Assembly (NCBI RefSeq): GCF_003072625.1
Contig: NZ_CP027805.1
Location: forward strand, 1,449,501-1,513,500
Reading direction: 5' to 3'
Source of the DNA: Limosilactobacillus reuteri
Lineage (GTDB): Bacteria; Bacillota; Bacilli; Lactobacillales; Lactobacillaceae
DNA: 64,000 nucleotides
Shown here in pieces: positions 44,981 through 53,473 of the stretch. The notes under the pieces were generated by a model, which was given only the letters and a program-made list of their open reading frames with translations, was not told the DNA's origin and searched no databases. Made by a program: the position numbers and the translations under genes. Position 1 is the first letter of the stretch. Each line of letters starts with the position of its first letter.

Positions 44981-45307
44981 ATGTCACAACAAACTAAGGT
45001 CGTTACTGGTATTAACACTCGTCTTTCTTACGCCAACATCTGGGAACCAAAGTCTATTAATGGCGGCAAAGAGAAATACTCGGTCAGTCTGATTATCCCA
45101 AAGTCAGATCAGAAGACGGTCGCTGCAATTGAGAAAGCTACCAATGCTGCCATCCAAGAAGGCATTGGAAAGTTTGGTGGCAAGAAGCCTAACAAGGCTA
45201 CTCTGAAGCTTCCACTTCGTGATGGTGAACCACTAGGTGGACATGCTAGTGCTAGTGATGACTTCACAGCTATTGATGATAGTAGCGACGATAATTTCTT
45301 AGCTTAA
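44981..45307 (+). CDS. DUF2815 phage protein with an internal in-frame deletion
   Basis: A 108-residue product. The first part (KVVTGINTRLSYANIWEPKSINGGKEKYSVSLIIPKSD) is DUF2815, probably a single-stranded-DNA-binding protein of phage replication. Normal members have about 170 to 190 residues. Here PLRDG is followed at once by EPLGGHASASDDFTAIDDSSDDNFLA, the usual C-terminus, so the central 65 to 75 residues are absent while the frame is kept. Recombination between two short repeats that encode RDG is a plausible cause. Start ATG 44981 has AAGGAGGAAAA. Function of the short form is doubtful. Confidence 0.8.
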   Translation: MSQQTKVVTGINTRLSYANIWEPKSINGGKEKYSVSLIIPKSDQKTVAAIEKATNAAIQEGIGKFGGKKPNKATLKLPLRDGEPLGGHASASDDFTAIDDSSDDNFLA

Positions 45308-45315
45308 ATCAGAAA

Positions 45316-45346
45316 ACGGGTAGTTACTTTGGCTACCCATTTTTTG
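45316..45346 (+). terminator. Terminator after the DUF2815 gene
   Basis: GGGTAG (45318-45323) pairs with CTACCC (45333-45338), followed by ATTTTTTG. Confidence 0.8.
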
Positions 45347-45361
45347 TAGAAAGGATTCCTA

Positions 45362-47285
45362 ATGAAGCAAATCTCGATTGATATCGAAACTTATTCTAGT
45401 ACCAACCTGAATCAAACTGGTGTTTATCGCTATGCTGATAGCGACGATTTTAAACTTTTGCTCTTTGGTTATGCCACTGACTTTGGACCAGTCAAGGTGG
45501 TGGACTTAACTCAAGGTGAAAAAATTCCACAACAAATTGTTGAAGCCCTAGATGATCCCACCATTATCAAAAGTGCATTTAATGCTCAATTTGAACGAGT
45601 TTGCCTATCACGGTTTGTGGGGCATTGCCTAAAACCGGTCGGTTGGCACTGCTCACGAGTATGGTCTGCTACCCTTATCGTTACACGACGTGGGTACTGT
45701 TTTAGGACTCCCTCGTCAAAAGATTACGGCTGGAAAAGAACTCGTGCGCTACTTCTGTACTCCCTGCAAGCCAACCAAATCTAATCAAAATCGCACACGT
45801 AATTTTCCTTATCATGCACCTGACAAATGGCAGCAATTCAAACATTACAACCAACGTGACGTTGAAGTTGAAATGGAAATTACCCAGAAACTTGAACGCT
45901 TTCCAGTTCCCCAAAATGAATGGGAAAACTACTGGATGGATCAGGATATCAATGACCGCGGTATTCGGATTGATCAACAACTTGTCAACAACGCCATCAA
46001 ATGTCAGGAAAAGTTCCATGATAAGTACTTGCAAAACTCCAAAGAACTAACTGGTCTGGCCAATCCCAATTCACCATTGCAGTTGAAAGATTGGCTCAAC
46101 CAGCAGGGAGTAAAAACTAATTCGCTCTCGAAGGCTGCGGTAACTCAACTTTTGCAAACTACCACCGGTAAGGTTCATCAAATTCTAAGCCTGCGTCAAC
46201 TGTTATCAAAATCTAGTGTAAAGAAGTATCAGGCGATGCAAAAAGCAATGTGCCAAGATGGCCGCGTTCATGGACTCCTACAATTTTATGGTGCCAATCG
46301 GACTGGTCGGTGGGCTGGGCGCTTAGTACAAGTACAAAACCTACCCCGTAATTCAATGCCTGACCTAGAAGAAGCTCGTGAACTAGTTAAACAAGGCAAC
46401 ACTACTACGATCTCGATGCTTTACGACTCAGTACCAGCCGTCCCATCACAATTAATTAGGACCGCCTTCATCCCCAGCCAAGGGCACCATTTCTATGTGG
46501 CTGACTTTTCGGCCGTTGAAGCGCGGGTGATCGCCTGGCTGTCGGATGAAGAATGGCGACAAAAAGCTTTCGCCAATAATGAGGACATCTACTGTGCATC
46601 CGCTAGTCAGATGTTTGGCGTTCCCGTTGTTAAACACGGAGTTAATGGTGAGCTCCGGCAAAAAGGCAAGATTGCTGAACTTGCATTAGGGTATGGTGGC
46701 TCCATCGGGGCACTCAAAGCTATGGGTGCGACTAAATTAGGCCTAACCGAGGAAGAATTACCTCCATTGGTACAAATGTGGCGTAATGCTAGCCCTCACA
46801 TCGTGCAGTTTTGGTGGGATATCGACAAAGCAGCAAAAGAATGTATTAAAACGCACCTACCACGAACCACCCACGGAATGAAGTTTATTTATCGTAGTGG
46901 CTGTATGTTCTTACGATTACGGTCAGGTCGCAACCTTTGCTACCCTCAGCCAAAGATTGGTACTAACCGTTTTGGTAGCGAATCCATTACCTTTATGGGT
47001 ATTAACACTGTTAAAAAGTGGTCCCGTATTGAAACCTATGGGGCAAAGCTCGTTGAAAACATTGTCCAAGCAACCAGTCGTGACTTGTTAGCTGAAGCAA
47101 TGCGACGCTTAGAAGCTACTGGTAACCATATTGTCATGCACATTCATGATGAAGCCGTGATCGATGCCCCAGCTGATCGTTCATTAGAAAAAATAGTCAA
47201 GATTATGACCGAAGTCCCGGCCTGGGCTGATGGTTTAATTCTCAATGCTGCTGGTTTTGTCAGTGACTTTTACAAAAAAGATTAA
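45362..47285 (+). pseudogene. Phage DNA polymerase I (family A), frameshifted
   Basis: The first part (ISIDIETYSSTNLNQTGVYRYA, FNAQFERVCLSRF) is a DnaQ-like 3'-5' exonuclease domain. The second part holds the family A polymerase core: FHPSQG-like FIPSQGHHFYVADFSAVEARVIAWL (motif A), RQKGKIAELALGYGGSIGAL (motif B) and MHIHDEAVID (motif C). At about 45669-45675, VWSA is followed by LIVTRRG instead of the expected LGLPLSLHDVGTVLGL, which appears in the other frame. A small deletion (for instance 11 bases between GCT repeats) restores a 644-residue protein. Split products are unlikely to be active. Confidence 0.88.
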
Positions 47286-47304
47286 ACATAATGGTTTACT
47301 TTCT

Positions 47305-47337
47305 GCCCTCATCTGGCTTATCAGTGAGGGCTTTTTG
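47305..47337 (+). terminator. Terminator after the DNA polymerase
   Basis: GCCCTCA pairs with TGAGGGC, followed by TTTTTG, between 47305 and 47337. Confidence 0.8.
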
Positions 47338-47369
47338 AGTTCTCAAACTATATGAAAGGATCTGAATTT

Positions 47370-47756
47370 ATGTCAGAAGCAACCATGGCAATTGCCAAGC
47401 TGCGCAATAACAAGCCGAATCCTAATTACCGGCCAATGATTTTCGTAATTGCACCCTTTACTGAGGTAGTAAAAGGTGATGCAGCAGTCATTGAAGCAGT
47501 TCGATCTTACTGCCGTTTTGTCTACCAACAAGGTGGAATCCCGGTTTGTCCGCAGCTCTATTTACCCCAATTTATTAATCTTCGTCACTCGCAGGAATTT
47601 CAAGTAGCTGCCTTTATCAACATCGTGCTGCTAACCAAGTGTGCAGAAGCTTGGTCGTTTGGCAACTCCACTCACGATACACGTTATTTTATCCGCCTTG
47701 CTAAACGTAAAAATAAGGAAGTCCGCTACTTTAATTCAGAAATGGAGGATTATTAA
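47370..47756 (+). CDS. Phage DUF4406-like protein (nucleoside deoxyribosyltransferase fold)
   Basis: A 128-residue protein. MIFVIAPFTEVVKGDAAVIEAVRSYCRFVYQQGGIPVCPQLYLPQF has the pattern of the DUF4406 family, whose fold is related to nucleoside 2-deoxyribosyltransferases. CAEAWSFGNSTHDTRYFIRLAKRKNKEVRYF continues the fold. The catalytic residues cannot be assigned. Start ATG 47370 is behind AAAGGA and is preferred to the earlier ATG at 47352. The next gene follows after one base, with its ribosome site inside this gene. Confidence 0.72.
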   Translation: MSEATMAIAKLRNNKPNPNYRPMIFVIAPFTEVVKGDAAVIEAVRSYCRFVYQQGGIPVCPQLYLPQFINLRHSQEFQVAAFINIVLLTKCAEAWSFGNSTHDTRYFIRLAKRKNKEVRYFNSEMEDY

Positions 47757-47757
47757 G

Positions 47758-50006
47758 ATGCACTTTACTTTATCGACAGCAACCAATTCCGGTCAGGCCA
47801 GCAATACTATTTATCCAAACCAGCTGGCCATTGCTAGCCCTCAAGAACTAAAAAAAGTCGTACAGTACGACCATGTTTGTGGATTATTCAAGAACAATCA
47901 ACGCAACATTGGCAATTTTGTTAAGGCCGACTGCCTAGTCATGGACTGTGATAATGACCATTCAGATGATCCTGCCACCTGGATTAATCCAACCAGTATT
48001 GCTAACTACTTTGATGACGTTTCCTACGCTATCACCTTGTCGCGTAACAATATGAAAACGAAAAATAAGAAAGCTCCGCGACCAAAGTTTCATATCTACT
48101 TTCCAATTAGTGAAATTGGTGATGCAAGAACCTATGCCGAATTGAAACACGAAATTCAAGAATACTTTCCCTACTTTGATGATAATGCTCTCGACGCTGC
48201 CCGCTTCGTCTTTGGTGTTCCTAATACAGAAACTAGTTGGCACGAGGGGTCACAAACCATCGACCAGTTTATGATGGCCCAACGTTACTTTGCTAAGCAA
48301 AACGTGGGATCAATTCATGTAGGAAAACGCAATACGACCCTCTCTCACTTTGCTGGTCGAATCATTATGCGACTTGGTAACACCTCCGAAGCCCGACAAG
48401 CATTCCAAGATGAAGCCGCTAAGTGTGACCCACCATTAAAAGATCCAGAGTTAAGAACAATCTGGCACAGTGCTATTAAATTTGGCCAGCGGATGACTAG
48501 TCAAAAAGGCTATATTCCACCTGAAGAATATAACCAACCAAACGATGACCTTCGACCGGATGATTACTCTGATACTGGTGAATCTTATGTATTTGTCGAC
48601 AACTGCAAAGACCAGGTTTGCTACACCAATCAGTCCGGTTTCATGTGGTTTGACGGTAAAGTTTGGCAAGAATCAGAACCACTCGCCCTCGGTGAGGTTC
48701 AGCGCTTTACTGATAGGCAACTCGCCGATGCTCAATTACGGGTCACCAAGGCTTATCAGGTAATCCAGCAAAATGGTGTGGCAAAAGATATCCAAACAAT
48801 GGGCAAAACTAAGGCCAGTCGGTCATTTAATGATGATCAACAGACTGCCTTTAAGGAATACGAAAATGCCAAGGCTTATGAAGCTTTTGTTCTCAAGGAA
48901 CGGAGTACCCGTGGTATTAATGGAATCCTGACAAATGCACGCCCAAAGCTAGTCAAAGAAATTAATGAGTTTGATGCTGACCCATTTCTATTGAATACTC
49001 CGAATGGCCCCTTCAACTTAAAGAAAGGGATCCATGGTCGACAAGATATTCAGGCTAGTGAGTTAATCACTAAGTCCACATCTTGCATTCCTAGTGACCA
49101 AGGAACTGCAATCTGGCAAGAAACACTGAATACATTCTTTTGCGGTGATCAGGATCTGATGAATTATGTTCAAGAAATTGTAGGACTCGTGGCTATCGGT
49201 CAAGTCTATCTTGAAGCGTTGATTATTGCTTATGGTAGTGGGCGAAATGGTAAATCCACTTTCTGGAACACAATCGCCAATGTACTTGGATCTTATACTG
49301 GTCACCTCTCAGCCGATGCCTTGACCACCGGTGTCCGCCGCAATGTCAAGCCGGAAATGGCTGAAGTTAAAGGAAAACGCCTGATCATCTCTGCCGAACT
49401 GGAAGAAGGTAAACGACTTAACACCTCAATCGTCAAACAACTTTGTTCAACTGATGAAATCTATGCTGAAAAGAAATACATGAAACCCTTCTCCTTTACG
49501 CCAAGCCACACCATTGTGCTTTATACCAACTATCTACCTCACGTTGGTGGAAATGATGAAGGAATCTGGCGTCGATTAATCGTGATTTTTTTAAAGCCAC
49601 GATCGCTAAATGCAACGATATTAAAAATTATGCTCAGTATCTAACCGAAAAAGCCGGTCCAGCTGTTCTGCAGTGGATCATTAAGGGTGCGCAGCGAATC
49701 ATTCAGCAAAATTACCAGCTAACTACTCCGGCAGCAGTTAGTAAAGCAGTCAAAGCCTATCATGCTGATAACGACTGGCTAGGTCATTTTCTCAATGAAA
49801 ATTGCGAACTTGACCCCAGCTATGAGCAAAAGTCAGGTGATCTCTATCAAAAATACCGAGAGTACTGCCAAGGTATCGGCGAATATATTCGAAGTACCAC
49901 TGACTTTTATACAGCTCTCAAGAATGCAGGTTTTCAACGTCAGCGTAAGAATACTGGATCCTATGTTCACGGACTGCGCTTAAAGACATCAGAATTTCTC
50001 GACTAA
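47758..50006 (+). pseudogene. Phage primase-helicase (P4/D5 type), frameshifted near the C-terminus
   Basis: A protein that would have 749 residues. An N-terminal primase-polymerase-like part (GNFVKADCLVMDCDNDHSDD, KAPRPKFHIYFPISE, LDAARFVFGVP) is followed by a D5/VapE superfamily 3 helicase domain with Walker A YGSGRNGKSTFWN and SHTIVLYTNYLPHVGGNDEGIWRRL. At the T run 49577-49583, IVI should continue with PFKATIAKCNDIKNYAQYL but one base is missing, so the frame ends at 49644. The lost part continues in the other frame to 50006. Most of the ATPase survives, but the winged-helix end is lost. Confidence 0.88.
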
Positions 50007-50208
50007 CACTTAACTTACACAAAAATAATCATCAAAATCACTGTCACAGCAAGCTTTTTAGCTAGTTAGTGTTGGTCATGATGGTCTTTTACCTTACATG
50101 TATATAGAAATAAAAAATTTAAAAAAAGAGATATAGAAAAGAGTAGTAAATCGCCTAACACCACTTACACAAAGCCTGATGTCAAGGCGATTAGAAAGGA
50201 TTTCTAAA
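50007..50208. other. Intergenic region with repeated CTTACACAAA and a hairpin
   Basis: CTTACACAAA occurs twice, preceded by TAACACTTAA (50003-50022 area) and by CTAACACCA (50154-50172 area). AATCGCCT (50149) and AGGCGATT (50185) form an outer stem that encloses the second copy, just before the VRR-NUC gene. No gene is recognised. The site could be a replication or regulatory element of the phage; this is not supported by anything beyond the repeats. Confidence 0.4.
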
Positions 50209-50490
50209 ATGTTAGAAAAACGAATTGAAGCAGCTTTTGTCAAGGCTACTCAACTACGCGGTGGACTTTGCCTAAAATTCACCTCCCCATCGATGGCTGG
50301 AGTACCGGATCGACTGGTCCTACTTCCTGATGGCCACATGGGTTTTGTTGAAATGAAGGCCCAAGGTATGCATCCTCGTCCCTTGCAAGTCCAAAGACTT
50401 AATCAACTAAAGCAACTTGGTTATCAAGTTTTTGTTTGTGATCAATTTGAACAGATCGGAGGAATGCTAGATGCAATACAAGCCGCATGA
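50209..50490 (+). CDS. VRR-NUC domain nuclease
   Basis: A 93-residue phage-type nuclease. MAGVPDRLVLLPDGHMGFVEMKAQGMHPRPLQVQRLNQLKQLGYQVFVCDQ shows the VRR-NUC core, with Asp in PDR and the E-x-K motif in FVEMKAQ. It is a single-domain version of the Holliday-junction-like endonucleases, probably helping phage recombination or replication. ATG 50209 has GAAAGGA upstream. It overlaps the SNF2-like gene by 20 bases. Confidence 0.87.
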   Translation: MLEKRIEAAFVKATQLRGGLCLKFTSPSMAGVPDRLVLLPDGHMGFVEMKAQGMHPRPLQVQRLNQLKQLGYQVFVCDQFEQIGGMLDAIQAA

Positions 50491-51823
50491 ATACCAACAA
50501 TATGCAACCAGGTTCATTCTGGAACATCCGGTAGCTGCAATCTTACTTGACATGGGTTTAGGTAAGAGTGTCATTACTCTGACGGCCATCAAGCAACTCA
50601 TCCATCAAGATAAAGTTCACCGGGTACTAGTTGTTGCCCCGCTGCGTGTTGCCAAGCAAACCTGGCCGGAAGAAATCAATAAGTGGGATCACTTAAAAGA
50701 TTTAACTTACTCAGTAATCACTGGCAACAAAAGCCAACGGGTCAAGGCTGCCCAAAAAGAAGTCGATATCTACATCATTAACCGAGAAAACTTAAAATGG
50801 CTCATCGAATCATCCATTCCATTTGATTACGACATGCTCGTCATTGATGAACTGTCTAGCTTCAAGTCTTATCGCTCCCAACGCTTCAAAGCCTTAAAAC
50901 GAGTTCGACCGTTGATTAAACGCATTGTGGGATTGACTGGTACTCCATCGTCCAACGGTTTGATGGATTTGTGGGCGGAGTTCCGGGTGCTGGATATGGG
51001 TAAACGTCTTGGTCGCTTCATCTCATATTACAGAGCAAACTATTTTGACCCCGACAAGCGCAACATGTATCAGGTGTTTACTTACAAGCCAAAGCCAGGT
51101 GCAGAACAAAGTATTTACCGTGCTATTGATGACATTACCATTTCCATGAAGTCCAAGGACTACTTGCAACTACCACCCTTAACAATGAACACCGTGCCAG
51201 TAAAGATGAGTCCCAGCGAGCAGGCCATTTATGATGAATTAAATGCGCAGTTAGTGGTTTCCACCCAAGGTAAACAAATCGATGCCCTTAACGCTGCTAG
51301 TCTTTCTAATAAGCTTTGCCAGATGGCCAACGGTTGTGTCTATGATGATCAGCAACAAATGGTGCAAATCCATCAACGCAAACTAGACGCTCTAGAAGAT
51401 TTAGTTGAAGCCGCCAATGGCAAGCCGGTACTCATTGCTTACTGGTTCAAACATGACCTAGCACAAATTAAACAACGCTTCCAGGCACGTGAGATTAAAA
51501 CCACTCAGGACATTAAAGACTGGAACGCTGGTAAAATTCCACTGGCTTTAATTCACCCCGCTTCAGCCGGTCATGGTTTAAACTTGCAGGCTGGTGGCTC
51601 CACCTTAATCTGGTATGGTCTGACCTGGAGTCTGGAGCTTTACCAGCAAACTAATGCCCGACTATGGCGGCAAGGTCAGCAACAGCCTGTGGTAATTTAC
51701 CATCTCATTACTGAAGGCACTATCGATGAAAACATTATGACAGCCTTAAAGCAAAAGGATAAAACTCAGTTGGCTTTGATTAATGCGGTGAAGGCTAACT
51801 TGAAAGGAAGTGTTGTAGCATGA
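50471..51823 (+). CDS. Phage SNF2/DEAD-like helicase
   Basis: A 450-residue helicase of superfamily 2. Walker A is in DMGLGKSVITLT (residues 27-38), and the DEAH box is DELS in VIDELSSFKSYRS (124-136). TGTPSSNGLMDLWAEF is motif III. The C-terminal helicase lobe has SAGHGLNLQAGGSTLIWYGLTWSLELYQQTNARLWRQGQQQPV. It is typical of the genes that precede the packaging module in this phage family. ATGA overlaps with the next gene, so translation is coupled. The frame is intact. Confidence 0.9.
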   Translation: MQYKPHEYQQYATRFILEHPVAAILLDMGLGKSVITLTAIKQLIHQDKVHRVLVVAPLRVAKQTWPEEINKWDHLKDLTYSVITGNKSQRVKAAQKEVDIYIINRENLKWLIESSIPFDYDMLVIDELSSFKSYRSQRFKALKRVRPLIKRIVGLTGTPSSNGLMDLWAEFRVLDMGKRLGRFISYYRANYFDPDKRNMYQVFTYKPKPGAEQSIYRAIDDITISMKSKDYLQLPPLTMNTVPVKMSPSEQAIYDELNAQLVVSTQGKQIDALNAASLSNKLCQMANGCVYDDQQQMVQIHQRKLDALEDLVEAANGKPVLIAYWFKHDLAQIKQRFQAREIKTTQDIKDWNAGKIPLALIHPASAGHGLNLQAGGSTLIWYGLTWSLELYQQTNARLWRQGQQQPVVIYHLITEGTIDENIMTALKQKDKTQLALINAVKANLKGSVVA

Positions 51824-52287
51824 GTATTATGTGGAATTACTTAGACAAACGGCGAGCAACCGTTGCAGCATTGAAAGACTACGATGGCATGAAGTTTATC
51901 ATTGACTCTTACCAAGACGACCTGAAGCTAGCCAAGGAACAAATGATTGGTGTCAGTTCGCCACGCTACGGTTTCGTACCTGGCAGCAGTAAAAAAGATA
52001 ACCCAACTGAGCATCGCCTGCTGCATGGCATCGATGAGACAACCAAGCTGAACGAACGTTACCAGCAAGCGCGTCTTTACTTCAAGTGGTTCGAGCCAGC
52101 CTGGAAAAAGCTGTCTGAGAACGAGCGCTTCGTACTGGACGCCTGCTACCGAACACCAAACCAATCGATGAATGAAGGACTGACCCTGTTGATGGACAAG
52201 TTCTTTATTGCTAAGACCACTGCTTACAATAGGAAAAACAAGGCAATTGACCATCTCACTCTCCTGCTCTATGGAGCACATCACTAG
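51820..52287 (+). CDS. Phage protein, DUF1492/RinA-ArpU-like putative late regulator
   Basis: A 155-residue protein. The C-terminal half (WKKLSENERFVLDACYRTPNQSMNEG... FFIAKTTAYNRKNKAIDHLTLLLYG) looks like a sigma-70 region-4-type helix-turn-helix, as in the phage ArpU/RinA/DUF1492 proteins that activate late genes. The N-terminal half is helical. Its position directly before the HNH and terminase genes fits this role, but the assignment to a named family is uncertain. It overlaps the helicase gene by four bases. Confidence 0.6.
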   Translation: MSIMWNYLDKRRATVAALKDYDGMKFIIDSYQDDLKLAKEQMIGVSSPRYGFVPGSSKKDNPTEHRLLHGIDETTKLNERYQQARLYFKWFEPAWKKLSENERFVLDACYRTPNQSMNEGLTLLMDKFFIAKTTAYNRKNKAIDHLTLLLYGAHH

Positions 52288-52374
52288 AAAGGTAAAACGG
52301 AGAACAAACAAGAGGCTTATCCATGTTACGATGATAGTGTAGAAAATTAGGACAAGGCATTTGCTTTATAACAT

Positions 52375-52412
52375 CACAGCCTGGCAGGTTAACCTGCTGG
52401 GCTTTTCTTATG
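52375..52412 (+). terminator. Hairpin terminator before the packaging genes
   Basis: AGCCTGGCAGG-TTAA-CCTGCTGGGCT (52379-52404) is followed by TTTCTT. It separates the replication genes from the HNH and terminase genes. Confidence 0.7.
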
Positions 52413-52433
52413 CCTACAGGAAAGAGGAGTTCC

Positions 52434-52811
52434 ATGCCTTACTCACCCAAGAAACCATGTCGTTATCCTGGCTGCCCGCGGCTCACCCACAACACTTATT
52501 GTGATGTCCATGCCAAACAAGTCAGCTCTCATTACAATCGTTACCAACGTCCCAAGCGTAATCGTCCACGTTATCATCGTGGCTGGCCTAGGATCAGACA
52601 AAGATACTTACTCCACCATCCCTTTTGTGAAATGTGTCTAAGTCAAGGGAAGTATACCCAGGCTACTGAGGTCCATCACGTGCTGCCACTGGAGCATGGC
52701 GGCAACAACGACTCCAAGAATCTGATGGCACTATGTAAGCCATGCCACTCACGCATTACTGCACAAATGGATGATCGTTGGCACGAAACACCACGTCAAT
52801 ATCATTATTAG
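52434..52811 (+). CDS. Phage HNH endonuclease
   Basis: A 125-residue HNH nuclease. It has a zinc-binding part (CRYPGCPRLTHNTYCDVHAK), then PFCEMCLSQG, EVHHVLPLEHGGNNDSKNLMALCKPCHSRIT with the HH...N...H catalytic motif and two CxxC pairs. In cos-type HK97-like phages such nucleases next to the terminase are needed for DNA packaging. ATG 52434 follows AAGAGGAG; the earlier ATG at 52410 has no such site. Confidence 0.88.
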   Translation: MPYSPKKPCRYPGCPRLTHNTYCDVHAKQVSSHYNRYQRPKRNRPRYHRGWPRIRQRYLLHHPFCEMCLSQGKYTQATEVHHVLPLEHGGNNDSKNLMALCKPCHSRITAQMDDRWHETPRQYHY

Positions 52812-52814
52812 ACC

Positions 52815-52925
52815 ACGGAGGGGGCCATCGAATCGTTAAAAAATTTTTGTGCGGGAGCGGGCCTGGGCCTTCGTGTACAAAAAATCGAAATCAAACAGGG
52901 TATTAACCCCTGCCGGAAGGAGGGA
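52815..52925 (+). other. Candidate cos / packaging region
   Basis: A non-coding strip between the HNH and small-terminase genes. It holds GTGCGGGAGCGGGCCTGGGC and the strand-symmetric stretch AAAAAATTTTT, much richer in GC than the surrounding phage DNA. In HK97-like phages the cos site lies at this place, between hnh and terS. No defined cos sequence can be recognised, so this is a positional inference. Confidence 0.4.
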
Positions 52926-52930
52926 GAGAT

Positions 52931-53473
52931 TTGGCTAAAGATGGTACAAATCGTGGTGGCGCTCGGGTTGGGGCTGGCAGAAAATCTAAATCACTTCACG
53001 ATAAGCTCGAAGCTGGCCAAGAAGCAACCGTCATCGATTTGCCAGAACCAGCTAATCTGGAAGGTCACGTGATGCCGCCAGTCAAGAAGTACCTCAAGGC
53101 CAAACAGAAGAATGGTTTAGAATTTGACGCCGCTGATATTTTCAAAGAAACCTGGGAATGGTTGCTCGAGCGTGGTTGTGAAAAACTAGTTAACACTCAA
53201 TTGATTGAACAATATGCCGTTAGCGTCAGCCGGTGGATTCAGTGTGAAGAATGTATCTCTAAGTTTGGTTTCCTCGCTCGCCACCCTACGACTGGTAACG
53301 CAATTGCTTCACCATATGTTTCCATGAGCCGCGACTATATGAAACAGTCCAGCCAATTATGGTTTCAAATTTTTCAAGTGGTTAAGGAAAATAACGCCAC
53401 AACTTATCAAGGATCAACACCACAAGATGATGTCATGGAACGGCTCTTAAGAAGCCGGAAAGGAATGAACTAA
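52931..53473 (+). CDS. terS: Phage terminase small subunit (P27 family)
   Basis: A 180-residue terminase small subunit, which recognises the phage packaging site. MAKDGTNRGGARVGAGRKSKSLHDK at the N-terminus and the P27-like segment SRWIQCEECISKFGFLARHPTTGNAIASPYV are characteristic. The start is TTG at 52931 behind GGAAGGAGGGAG. It overlaps the methyltransferase ATG by one base. The frame is intact. Confidence 0.88.
   Translation: MAKDGTNRGGARVGAGRKSKSLHDKLEAGQEATVIDLPEPANLEGHVMPPVKKYLKAKQKNGLEFDAADIFKETWEWLLERGCEKLVNTQLIEQYAVSVSRWIQCEECISKFGFLARHPTTGNAIASPYVSMSRDYMKQSSQLWFQIFQVVKENNATTYQGSTPQDDVMERLLRSRKGMN

Noticed and set aside
44981-50006. Programmed recoding in the phage replication genes
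   Set aside because: Three lesions differ in kind (deletion, homopolymer loss, internal deletion) and have no slippery heptamer plus structure. They look like mutations.
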